Of a stretch of 64,000 bases of DNA, positions 1 through 7,751 are shown in pieces. This DNA comes from a virus. Numbering within the stretch: position 1 is the first letter of the stretch; the number at the start of each line of letters is the position of its first letter. The stretch spans positions 19,920 to 83,919 of the IMG/VR virus record IMGVR_UViG_3300025131_008220; one strand, given 5' to 3'. The notes under the pieces were generated by a model. That model searched no databases and had not been told where the DNA came from. It saw nothing but the letters and a program-made list of their open reading frames with translations. Position numbers and translations under genes: made by a program.

Positions 1-757
1 ACACGTCGCAGTTGTCGTGCACATCAGAGTTTAAGACAAGTTTGAGTTTAGAGTTGCTTTCTCTTAGTTTGTTGCTTACGGTAAGATGTGGAGAAGTAGG
101 ATTATTAGCACTGTCCTTGACGTATTTTCCCATATCTAAAAATACTTTAGAAAACTCATCAATCTGATCTGAACTAGAGAAAAACCAGAGATCGTTTATG
201 CTTGTTGCCACAGTATAGCCGCTGACTCTCGTTTGCCATATAGAAAAGGGCGCATAAAAGTAACTCATGTCGTAGTCAGAAAAAACAAAGTCCTCGAAGG
301 CAAGTAGGTCGTATCTGGTAATGAAGACACAGTCATATTTAAAGTTATTTTCTTCCTCGTATTTCCTTTTTTGCTCTACGGCTTTATAAAAAGAATAAAA
401 TCTACTCCACTGCGCTTTTGAGCATTCGCGCTGATGCTCGATATTTTGATCGCCTTTGCAGAACTCCTCCGTGTCGAAGTCTTTATACTCCTCGGATAAA
501 TATTTTTTAGGTTTGTATAGGTCTAGGAGCTGTTCTTCGTAGTCTAAGTCACGAATATGCAAGAAGGTGTCAACGTTCTCGTTTTTACTAAATATATGGT
601 GATCATATTGTCGGTGCCCTAGTTGGGGGTCGATAGTGTTAAAGGGCGTGGCCGTAAGACCATCTGCCGCAGAGCCTTTGGTTACATCGTGAACACCTCT
701 GCCCCATTTTCCGCTTTCATGGCCTAACATGCCAGCTAAACAAACAGCTATTCTCAT
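1..757 (-). CDS. Glycosyltransferase-like protein, C-terminus outside window
   Basis: An open frame runs from an ATG at 757 to the left edge (252 codons) without a stop, so the gene is incomplete. It begins MRIAVCLAGMLGHESG and contains LLDLYKPKKYL and CVFITRYDLLAF. These match, in order, the start (MKVALCLIGMVGG), a LSLYKPKRYMF block and a DLVYIGRYDVAW block of the gene at 2158-3018, so the two are diverged paralogues. The hydrophobic strand followed by R-Y-D resembles the strand with an acidic pair in WavE-type and related polysaccharide glycosyltransferases. That assignment rests on pattern only. The ATG overlaps the stop of the upstream GDP-mannose dehydratase gene by ATGA, so the two are translationally coupled. 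Role inferred: transfer of a sugar made by this island. No signal peptide or membrane segment is visible. Confidence 0.55.
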   Translation of the reverse strand, partial: MRIAVCLAGMLGHESGKWGRGVHDVTKGSAADGLTATPFNTIDPQLGHRQYDHHIFSKNENVDTFLHIRDLDYEEQLLDLYKPKKYLSEEYKDFDTEEFCKGDQNIEHQRECSKAQWSRFYSFYKAVEQKRKYEEENNFKYDCVFITRYDLLAFEDFVFSDYDMSYFYAPFSIWQTRVSGYTVATSINDLWFFSSSDQIDEFSKVFLDMGKYVKDSANNPTSPHLTVSNKLRESNSKLKLVLNSDVHDNCDV

Positions 758-1788
758 ATGTAATCCTTAATGTCGTTGTCAACCATATCTTTGACCATCT
801 GATTAAATGAAATTTCTCTTTTCCAGTTAAGCTCTTGCTCCGCAATAGTTGGATCTCCGTGAAGAAGGGTTACTTCTGCTGGTCTGAACCATCTTTCATC
901 AACCTCTGCTAGTACCGTGTTTTCTTGAAACACTCTGAATCTAGCCTCCTTACCTTCCCCGCTCCAAAGGCCTGCGATGCCTGCGTTTTGGAAAGCTAGA
1001 GAAACAAAGTCTCTTACAGAATGAATCTTACCGCTTGCTAAAACATAGTCTTTAGGCTTGTCTTGGTTGAGCATTAGCCAAACGCCTCTCATGAAGTCTC
1101 TGCTGTCGCTCCAGTCTCTTTTAGAGTCAACGTTCCCCAGTTTGAGGGTCTCAAAGCTTTCTTTATTTTTTGTTTTATGGTAAATTTCTGCAACCTTTTG
1201 GGTGATTTTCCTAGTAACAAACTCGGCTCCCCTTCTTGGGCCTTCGTGGTTAAAGAGGATTGAATGAACTGCGTAAAGATTATAAGAGTCCCTGTATACT
1301 TTAACTAAATGCCTAGCAGCAGCTTTAGACGCTCCATAAGGACTCCTTGGTTTGATTGGGTGTTTAATGTCTTGAGGGACGTAGTCTACGTCTCCAAACT
1401 CTTCCGAAGATCCGGCACTATAGAACCTACAGTCGGGCTTAAATTTTCTAATCGCTTCTAGGCATCTTATGACTCCTCCGGAGTTGACATCCATTACGCT
1501 TAGGGGCATGTCCCAGCTAACACCGACATATGAATTAGCTCCAAAGTTAATCAAATAGTCGGGTGTTATTTTTTTGACTAATCTATCTATGCTTGCGCTA
1601 TCAGACAGGTCTCCATCAACAAGCTCGAACCTGTCGTTGTTTTTAAAACTCTCAATGTTATCGTAATTAGGAGTGCCTGAACGGCGCTGCATTCCATATA
1701 CCCGATGATCCGTGCTGGAAAGCAGGTATTCTGCCATGTTGGCTCCGTCTTGCCCTAAGACCCCTGTAATCAATACTTTCTTGCTCAT
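754..1788 (-). CDS. gmd: GDP-mannose 4,6-dehydratase
   Basis: Converts GDP-D-mannose to GDP-4-keto-6-deoxy-mannose, the entry step to GDP-fucose, GDP-rhamnose, GDP-perosamine and similar sugars; cytosolic short-chain dehydrogenase fold. The 344-residue length is normal. Visible hallmarks are the NAD(P)-binding loop TGVLGQDGA (residues 9-17), SAGSSEEFG (124-132), the catalytic pair in YGASK (Y151, K155), the family signature FNHEGPRRG..FVTRKIT and LGNVDSKRDW. These separate GMD from other extended SDRs. The start codon overlaps the stop of the HAD gene (ATGA) and the stop overlaps the next ATG, placing it mid-operon. No GDP-fucose synthase or aminotransferase follows inside the window, so the final sugar is unknown. 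A GDP-GlcNAc dehydratase of the legionaminate type is a less likely alternative. Confidence 0.9.
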   Translation of the reverse strand: MSKKVLITGVLGQDGANMAEYLLSSTDHRVYGMQRRSGTPNYDNIESFKNNDRFELVDGDLSDSASIDRLVKKITPDYLINFGANSYVGVSWDMPLSVMDVNSGGVIRCLEAIRKFKPDCRFYSAGSSEEFGDVDYVPQDIKHPIKPRSPYGASKAAARHLVKVYRDSYNLYAVHSILFNHEGPRRGAEFVTRKITQKVAEIYHKTKNKESFETLKLGNVDSKRDWSDSRDFMRGVWLMLNQDKPKDYVLASGKIHSVRDFVSLAFQNAGIAGLWSGEGKEARFRVFQENTVLAEVDERWFRPAEVTLLHGDPTIAEQELNWKREISFNQMVKDMVDNDIKDYI

Positions 1789-2147
1789 AAATTAAGATCT
1801 CCTATTCCTTCGTTCCTTGTAAGGTTGTGAGCAAATGCTGTTAGTGTCCCGTCGGGTTTCTTGTCATTTACTAAATGCCTAACTCCTCCGCCTACGCCCA
1901 TAATAAGTTGATCGTAAAAGATATTCATATTCGCTAACTGCATTTCCGTAAAAAGCCTAGAGCTTTCTTTCCTTCCGGTCATAAGTACTATGTTATAACC
2001 CTTACCTTCCCATTCGTCTATTTTTTCAATAGTAGATCTTAGGGGCTTCTCGTCTGATTTGTACTCGCTCGTTGCTTTGGATAAAGTACCTCTGTGCTCT
2101 ATCAGGGTTCCGTCAATGTCTAATATGATTGTTTTTACTGGTGTCAT
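1785..2147 (-). CDS. HAD-superfamily phosphatase of the polysaccharide-locus type
   Basis: Small (120 aa) HAD hydrolase. Motif I is DIDGTL (residues 10-15, both catalytic Asp present) and motif II is LMTGR. A late block LVNDKKPDG followed by TAFAHNLTRNEGIG resembles the C-terminal block of HAD proteins found in capsule and LPS loci, where the Asn-Asp pair and the KP serve as motif IV/III equivalents. There is no cap domain. A sugar-phosphate phosphatase role is inferred; the substrate cannot be read from sequence. It overlaps the gmd start by ATGA and lies 10 nt after the glycosyltransferase-like gene, so it is part of the same operon. Confidence 0.75.
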   Translation of the reverse strand: MTPVKTIILDIDGTLIEHRGTLSKATSEYKSDEKPLRSTIEKIDEWEGKGYNIVLMTGRKESSRLFTEMQLANMNIFYDQLIMGVGGGVRHLVNDKKPDGTLTAFAHNLTRNEGIGDLNL

Positions 2148-2157
2148 TTGAAAATAT

Positions 2158-3018
2158 TTACTTATTTTTAAAAATTAGTCTTCTAACTAAGGGAAAGTCG
2201 TCGTGAGTATGAAACTTAAAGTCTAACTTATCTAACAGGCCTTCTTTTTCAAGGTGAGCGGGAGCTAGCCTGTGATTAGATATGTTACCTGCCCAGTCTG
2301 TAACAGAGTTTTTCTTCTCTCCGTTCCATGATCGACCCGGTCTCGTGTACTCGTTTAAATTGTCGAATAGCCCGCAAAACTTATCCATGTACTCGGGGTT
2401 GCTTATAAACCAACGATCAATTACCCCTTCGTCGTTGTGAGGATAACCTACGAGCCTTGATCTGTAGCCTTTAGCTTTCTGCTCTTCGTTTATCTGGCCT
2501 CTAACTACTAAATCTTTTTCTAGATGGTGCCATTCATGATTACCTACATCTTTTCCATTTTTAGAAATTCTATTCCAATAACCAGCATAAAATTTATTTT
2601 TGTCAAGTTCTTTAAAAATTACGTCAGTCTGCCAAGCAACATCGTACCTACCTATGTATACAAGATCGTATTTCTGCCCAGAGACTTTCTCGTAGTCTTG
2701 TCTAAGGTGGCTAGCTATCTTGTAGCTGAACCACATGTGATAATGCCCCTGTTTTCTTGCTCGATCTCCTGTCACATGGCTCGGTATGTTGAAAGTCGGC
2801 TCAGGTATGAACATATATCTTTTGGGCTTGTAGAGAGAAAGAATCTCCTCCGAAAATTGGACAGATGAAGTGTGGCAGAAAATATCCACATCGTTTTTGT
2901 CCACAATATGTTTTTTATACTGCTTGAAGCCAGACTTAAGGACTTCTAAGGATTGGTTAAGGCCGTATTTACCGTCCTTACCTCCCACCATCCCTATCAA
3001 GCACAGAGCAACTTTCAT
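2158..3018 (-). CDS. Glycosyltransferase-like protein (WavE-like pattern)
   Basis: 286 residues, complete paralogue of the partial gene at the left edge. It starts MKVALCLIGMVGGKDG, has LSLYKPKRYMFI about residue 60 and YDLVYIGRYDVAW about residue 120, followed by the conserved landmarks W and D near VGYPHNDEG and FISNPEYM. The pattern of a strand ending in an acidic residue after Arg-Tyr fits a nucleotide-sugar-dependent glycosyltransferase of the loosely defined WavE / capsular type, but the family is not certain. Its ATG lies 41 nt inside the upstream GatZ/KbaZ-like gene, an unusually long overlap for this operon. I see no transmembrane segment, so the protein should be cytosolic or peripheral. 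Confidence 0.5.
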   Translation of the reverse strand: MKVALCLIGMVGGKDGKYGLNQSLEVLKSGFKQYKKHIVDKNDVDIFCHTSSVQFSEEILSLYKPKRYMFIPEPTFNIPSHVTGDRARKQGHYHMWFSYKIASHLRQDYEKVSGQKYDLVYIGRYDVAWQTDVIFKELDKNKFYAGYWNRISKNGKDVGNHEWHHLEKDLVVRGQINEEQKAKGYRSRLVGYPHNDEGVIDRWFISNPEYMDKFCGLFDNLNEYTRPGRSWNGEKKNSVTDWAGNISNHRLAPAHLEKEGLLDKLDFKFHTHDDFPLVRRLIFKNK

Positions 3019-3997
3019 GTAATTCCTTTATTTTGTTCGACAATCTAAGCTTAATTAATTCCTGCAGCCCGCTTAACTCTTTGGTTACATCTCTAAATTT
3101 ATCAGTATTAAAAATATAATGCCCGCAAACCTCAACTAAGAGTCTCTTTTCGTGCAAGTCCCGCGGAGAAAAGCCATCTGGTAACCATTTTAACCAAAAC
3201 CTAGACAAATAGCAAGCTTTAAATAGTCTTTCAAACAAATCTACTCTTTCTTCTTCTTCTATTTTGTGTAAAGTGCATCTAGTTTCTTCTACTCCTGCCT
3301 CTGGTGCTATATTTATGGCGTCTAGGCCTAGTTCGAATCTTCTTCTTATTAAGTCTCCCTTTAGATAGTCACCATTATGTTCTTTGCTCAGTAAGCCAAA
3401 GTCTTTGCAGACAGAAATCATTTCTTCACATCTTTTCTCATTAAATACCCCCGTGTTTGTTGTCCCTGAAAGACCTACGCCAGACTGTATAACGGCAAAC
3501 TTAATTCTATTAAATCTTTCTCCTAAGTCTTTTTTTAATTTATTTAAAAAAACTCCTAACTCGGAAGGGGAATACTCTCTTATCGCTTGCTCGGTTCCTA
3601 CTTCGAATTTACAATTATTATCGCTTGATTCACAGCAGGCATTAATGCTAAGCGTTGTAACTAGAACCGCCGAATCTATATCTTCAAATTTCTTCCAAGG
3701 GTCAACGTGAATTAAATCTAAATTATTTCTGGCGTCATCTTGTAAAGATTCTAACCCGTCGTCATTTGCTTGTCCTTGTGATGGCCCTCCGTGATCTCTT
3801 TGGATTAGGATTTTATCTGTACGCTCCCTTACGTAATTGGTAAATTCTTTAGTGTTCCAATTGTTAACATATCCTCTACTGTTGTCTATTTGTCTTCTAG
3901 AGGGTATGAGTCCTAGGTTCCACCCTTGGGTTGCTAGCTCAATAGTCGTATCGACTATATTCTTGCTCATCGGGCCTATGAATAATTTAGGAAGCAT
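2978..3997 (-). CDS. GatZ/KbaZ-like TIM-barrel protein
   Basis: 339 residues. LGLIPSRRQID, GGYVNNW-like RGYVNNWNTKEF, ILIQRDHGGPSQG, LDLIHVDPW, FEVGTEQA and FAVIQSGVG follow the same order as conserved blocks of the tagatose-1,6-bisphosphate aldolase non-catalytic subunits GatZ/KbaZ (GGDHLGP, lateral Asp, GTEVPVPGG, VVQPGVEF). I therefore infer a class II aldolase-like TIM barrel. In a glycan island it may form or cleave a sugar phosphate; whether it is catalytic on its own is unknown, and no matching class II aldolase catalytic subunit is visible in the window. The first ATG overlaps the upstream gene by 11 nt; a second ATG at 3970 is an alternative. The C-terminal 41 nt overlap the next gene. 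Confidence 0.55.
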   Translation of the reverse strand: MLPKLFIGPMSKNIVDTTIELATQGWNLGLIPSRRQIDNSRGYVNNWNTKEFTNYVRERTDKILIQRDHGGPSQGQANDDGLESLQDDARNNLDLIHVDPWKKFEDIDSAVLVTTLSINACCESSDNNCKFEVGTEQAIREYSPSELGVFLNKLKKDLGERFNRIKFAVIQSGVGLSGTTNTGVFNEKRCEEMISVCKDFGLLSKEHNGDYLKGDLIRRRFELGLDAINIAPEAGVEETRCTLHKIEEEERVDLFERLFKACYLSRFWLKWLPDGFSPRDLHEKRLLVEVCGHYIFNTDKFRDVTKELSGLQELIKLRLSNKIKELHESCSVLDRDGGR

Positions 3998-5528
3998 TAT
4001 ATTTATTTAAATAAAATTTACCAAAATAAAACAAAAAGGTTTTAAGCTCTCCTTCATGCAGGGGTGCCATGTTGACCCATATCAAAGAGGTGAGAATCTC
4101 AACCTTCTTTATGTCATACTCGTATCGAGACAAAAAATCATACAAAACTTCCCTGCAACGACCCAGCTTATCGCTTCGGAAAATATCTACCTCCACTCCG
4201 CTAGAAGAAAAATCGACTTTATAATAATTAGAAGAAGCTATGTCAAACGTCAAGCCATGGTTCAATTTGGCAAGGTCATAATAAACGTCGCCAACTTCGC
4301 TGCCTCCGAACTCCTGCCTCCAGTCTATTAAGGTAAATTTTCCATTTTTTTCTATTATATTATCTGGAACACAGTCTCCATGAAACTTACAGGGTATGCC
4401 TTCTGTTAGTTTATAATCAAAATCAAGGTTTGATAAAATTTGTTTTACTGGAATGCAGTGCATCCCATTGATTCGTTCGTTTTTGTCCTCAATTCCTGTG
4501 GCCTCCTCTAATTTATCTATTCTTTCTATAGTCTTTTTGAAATAAAAACTACGGCAGGACTCCATAAAGAGCTGACTTGATTCTCTAGGTTTCCATAGGT
4601 CGTCGGAACACCAGTTAAGAAAAGACCTCATCTTATCTTCGTTTATAGTTTTTGCAAATGCTTGGCCATCTACTTTTTCATATTTATAAAAATTATTTAT
4701 ATGCCCTGTTATTTCTGGCGCTAGTCCTTTTAGTTTGTTCGCTCTAGATACCCTTTTTTTAGATATATTTTCGTCATGAAAGAATTTGACTATAGAGCCG
4801 TCTATTAGATATATATTTTCTTCTGGCTTATCTAGCACTTCTAGCTCTGATTGAACTGAATTTCGAGTCGAGCTTAACTTTCTGGTATTCCCTATGTCTA
4901 GCCAAGTCTTGCTCTCGATGACTTTAAAGTCACAGTCATCTTTAGACATTTCGTTTATAGCGTGGCAGTCTGACTCGCTTTCGGGCTTAAGTTTTTGCCA
5001 AAAGTTTTCAAAGTCTCTTATTCCGCAGAGGCCTATGTAAGATAAGTTCTTAGTGTTTGGTGGTGCGGCTCCTTTATCTCTGAATTTTATAAATTTAGAT
5101 CCCTGTTTCTCTATGGTTCTATATTGGTCGTTGCCAGCCTCGTGGTAGCCGAACACCCAGTTGTGACTTGGTTCGGGTATTCTTTCTTGAGCGATTGTGT
5201 CGCAGGCATTAAATACAAAGGGGCACTGTAGGTGTTTTGAAGCTTCGAGCATTGAGAGCCCGAGACTGCTGCCTTCCCCTTCGAATTTTGAAACCTTTAC
5301 AAAGGTAAAGTTTTTATTTGGGTAGACTAGGTTCAGAAAGTCATGAACATGCTGCCCATAGTGGCCTAAAGTCACGACAATCTCTATATCGTCAGAATAG
5401 TTATCTAATATATGGCTTATGCAGGGCTTATCCCCTACTCTTACTAACGACTTGTTAGTAAAGGTAGTTAGATCTCCGAGTCTACTGCCTATTCCGCTGG
5501 TAGTTAGTAAAACTTTATACTCACTCAT
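3987..5528 (-). CDS. Fusion of sugar/choline nucleotidylyltransferase and APH/LicA-type kinase
   Basis: 513 residues with two enzyme domains. The N-terminal part (about 1-215) is a nucleotidyltransferase of the glucose-1-phosphate thymidylyl / LicC type: LLTTSGIGSRLG with downstream NKSLV and GDKPC form the NTP-binding signature, and CDT holds a metal ligand. The C-terminal part (about 240-513) is an aminoglycoside-phosphotransferase/choline-kinase-like domain: HGDCVPDNII near residue 382 is the Brenner catalytic loop, and LIDWR near 402 replaces the kinase DFG. Kinase plus nucleotidyltransferase in one chain would phosphorylate and then activate one substrate (an NDP-sugar or CDP-alcohol). 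I chose the ATG at 5528 because it overlaps the upstream stop as ATGA; the GTG at 5546 lies deep inside the upstream gene. The substrate is not predictable. Confidence 0.75.
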   Translation of the reverse strand: MSEYKVLLTTSGIGSRLGDLTTFTNKSLVRVGDKPCISHILDNYSDDIEIVVTLGHYGQHVHDFLNLVYPNKNFTFVKVSKFEGEGSSLGLSMLEASKHLQCPFVFNACDTIAQERIPEPSHNWVFGYHEAGNDQYRTIEKQGSKFIKFRDKGAAPPNTKNLSYIGLCGIRDFENFWQKLKPESESDCHAINEMSKDDCDFKVIESKTWLDIGNTRKLSSTRNSVQSELEVLDKPEENIYLIDGSIVKFFHDENISKKRVSRANKLKGLAPEITGHINNFYKYEKVDGQAFAKTINEDKMRSFLNWCSDDLWKPRESSQLFMESCRSFYFKKTIERIDKLEEATGIEDKNERINGMHCIPVKQILSNLDFDYKLTEGIPCKFHGDCVPDNIIEKNGKFTLIDWRQEFGGSEVGDVYYDLAKLNHGLTFDIASSNYYKVDFSSSGVEVDIFRSDKLGRCREVLYDFLSRYEYDIKKVEILTSLIWVNMAPLHEGELKTFLFYFGKFYLNKYNAS

Positions 5529-6742
5529 ATCTTTGGGTTCCAACACATAAATATAACTCTGTATCCAGAAGAGTAGGCGTCATAGGCAAAGAGGAATCTA
5601 ACTCCATGGAAAAACTTACTGAAAAACTCTCTCATTTCTTTTAATGGTATGTTCATTAGTTTATGATTTGCTGTAGACTCAAAGCAAAGATACTCGGTCC
5701 TTCTAGCTATGTCAGCAATAAAGTTTTCTGATCCTTTCGTGTGGGGATATATTTGGTGCAGCACAGACGAGAGGAACGTAAGATGGTATTTGTTTTTATC
5801 ATTCTTTACAAAGTCTACTGCGTCTGCTTCTATATATTCTATATTTTTTAAACCAGTTATCTCGTCTCTGATCTCAGAGGCTAACTCTATGTCGTGGTTG
5901 TATAAATCTATTCCGGTAACAGACTCGGCCCCGGCTAAGCTAGCTTGAGTAGAAAAGAAGCCTTCGTTACAGCCTAAGTCGAGGACTTTCTTGCCTTTAG
6001 CTTTATTCATATAATAGAAATTTAACTTTCTATAACTATCGAAGTTTTTGCCGTCGCTGCTGTACCCTTTGAAAGAGAAGCCGTTGTTGAATGTATGCCC
6101 TTGGTAGATTTTGCCTTTCCATTTGTTGTCTCCTTTGGATAGGTATCTCTTCACTGCGTTATTATAAATTTTCTGACAGTCTTCTTTACTTGCTTCTGTC
6201 GGGATCTCATACCTGTTTTTGTCAACCTTGAAGCGGTGAAAGTCTACTATTTTATCTCCTATAATATTGCCCTCCTTGCACCATTCATCTTCTGGGACTA
6301 TCTTCTCGTCTATGAAGGTGTTGTTTAATTTGTTCAACAAAGGGAGTGGTGCTTGTAGCTCTTTTTTCACGAAGGCGTGATCATTCTCTGGAATCCAACT
6401 TGGTACCCAAGGGGGTAAGTCTTCTTCTTCTAAATGATTCACCTTCATTAGAAGATGATTGCCGTCTATATTGTGCTCTACCACTTCTGGAAAAATATTT
6501 ATTTTTTTATTTTTGAAGTAGCTGATATTCTCAAAAGCCTCTTGTAGTGTCCCATATCTAGCCTCATTATCTTTTATCATCTTGAGTCCTACGCCGTCTT
6601 CCAATTTAACATAGAAGGAGTCGTCCGAATTAATGCAATGGCCTTTGATGGGTACGTCGTCGAGCATAAATTCAACGTCTCCGTGGGGCTTTCCGTTAAT
6701 GCGGCCCGGCTTCTTTTTGAAATTAAAATTATAAAGCTTCAT
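5525..6742 (-). CDS. SAM-dependent methyltransferase with long N-terminal domain
   Basis: 405 residues. The C-terminal third is a class I methyltransferase: motif I VLDLGCNEGFFS begins near residue 252, GIDLY supplies the acidic ribose-binding residue, and HLTFLSSVLHQI is the post-motif strand. The N-terminal ~180 residues contain VGLKMI, LQEAFENI, FPEVVEH and HLLMKVNHLEE, an order resembling the N-lobe and hinge of a small protein-kinase-like fold, but I see no catalytic HxD loop, so it may be a binding domain only. Likely role: O- or N-methylation of a sugar or glycan in this island. The start overlaps the upstream DUF115/GT42-like gene by 14 nt, and the stop forms ATGA with the next start. 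Confidence 0.75.
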   Translation of the reverse strand: MKLYNFNFKKKPGRINGKPHGDVEFMLDDVPIKGHCINSDDSFYVKLEDGVGLKMIKDNEARYGTLQEAFENISYFKNKKINIFPEVVEHNIDGNHLLMKVNHLEEEDLPPWVPSWIPENDHAFVKKELQAPLPLLNKLNNTFIDEKIVPEDEWCKEGNIIGDKIVDFHRFKVDKNRYEIPTEASKEDCQKIYNNAVKRYLSKGDNKWKGKIYQGHTFNNGFSFKGYSSDGKNFDSYRKLNFYYMNKAKGKKVLDLGCNEGFFSTQASLAGAESVTGIDLYNHDIELASEIRDEITGLKNIEYIEADAVDFVKNDKNKYHLTFLSSVLHQIYPHTKGSENFIADIARRTEYLCFESTANHKLMNIPLKEMREFFSKFFHGVRFLFAYDAYSSGYRVIFMCWNPKI

Positions 6743-7751
6743 AAATATCTTGTGTTAAAGGGAAATGAGTTTTTGTTATGCTTGATGAGATATTATAGTC
6801 TTTTCCTTCTCCTAGGTTATATATCTTAAAGTTAAAAGACTCTTGTAAAGTTTTTATATACTCCCAAAATATAACAAATTGTCTGTCTTGGAATCTGTTT
6901 CCATATTGTAAGTACCAATCCGGGCTTTGTTTGTTGCCGTCGAAAGCATGCTCCATGTTTTCTGATACGAAGCCATCGTTTCCCACTGTATAAATCTCAG
7001 AGGCTCCAGAAAATATAGCTAATACTATGAGTTTATAACCTACCCCTAGGGTTGAGGAGTATCTAGTATAATTATAAGAGCTGTTTTCTTCGAATCTACT
7101 GGTTAGGTTTTCTATTCTACTGAGTTCAATCTTGTCATGTATGTAGTTGGTAACTAAAGGAAAAGTCAGAAGCGCCTCTGTGTTCTCTATGCTCTCGACT
7201 AACTGCTGGCTTTCAAAATCTACTATTGAAGATAGGTAAAGTAAGTCTATTTGCTTTCTTGAAAGATCCTCGTTTTTATAGAACTCGTTGACTGTCCATA
7301 AGTAGTCGTAGTCTATTTTGTCCCAGTTTACTTCTTTGCTTGATGGCCCTCCAGAGACTATCATAACTTTTTTATTCTTGAATTTAGAATATTTCTCAGG
7401 CAGACTTATTACACAGTCATGGTTATTATGAACCAATGTCTCTTGTTTAGAAAAGACTCTTTCTTCTTTTATTTTGGTAATATAATCGCTATGCAAAAAA
7501 ATCGAGGCTCCGTCGGTGGGGGGAAGGAAGAAGTTCTGCTCCTTGCCTGCGTTTCTTGGTAGTGTATATTGATGCTCGCTAAAGACCTTGTCGTTGTTTG
7601 GGGAGTACCAAAGGCTATTGACCTCTACCCCGTGGGGGATGTTACTTAGGTGAGCTTGGACTTTGTCTGGCGTAAGGCCATCTACAGGAATGGTCTCTTT
7701 CCCATTGTAGAATAGAATACAGTTTTTTAATGTTGTTCCTAGCTCGAACAT
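6729..7751 (-). CDS. DUF115 / GT42 sialyltransferase-like protein
   Basis: 340 residues. After ~120 variable residues comes KVMIVSGGPSS (about 127-137), then a Trp/Asn-containing strand WTVNEFY. Later STLGVGYKLIVLAIFSGASEIYTVGNDGF (quoted here in parts: STLGVGYK, LAIFSGASEIY, VGNDGF) ends near residue 258, and FKIYNLGEG closes the fold. The same layout, GxGPS, then a Cys/Asn-x-FY strand, then S/T-GV..AI..G..EIYL.G.DF, occurs in Campylobacter Cst-type sialyltransferases (CAZy GT42) and in the related DUF115/MptE fold. A neighbour encodes a NeuB-type enzyme with overlapping ends, which supports transfer of a nonulosonic acid. This is family-pattern inference; a different Rossmann-fold DUF115 function (for example the MptE-type pyrophosphokinase or a Maf-like flagellin glycosylation factor) is possible. 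Confidence 0.6.
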   Translation of the reverse strand: MFELGTTLKNCILFYNGKETIPVDGLTPDKVQAHLSNIPHGVEVNSLWYSPNNDKVFSEHQYTLPRNAGKEQNFFLPPTDGASIFLHSDYITKIKEERVFSKQETLVHNNHDCVISLPEKYSKFKNKKVMIVSGGPSSKEVNWDKIDYDYLWTVNEFYKNEDLSRKQIDLLYLSSIVDFESQQLVESIENTEALLTFPLVTNYIHDKIELSRIENLTSRFEENSSYNYTRYSSTLGVGYKLIVLAIFSGASEIYTVGNDGFVSENMEHAFDGNKQSPDWYLQYGNRFQDRQFVIFWEYIKTLQESFNFKIYNLGEGKDYNISSSITKTHFPLTQDIYEAL

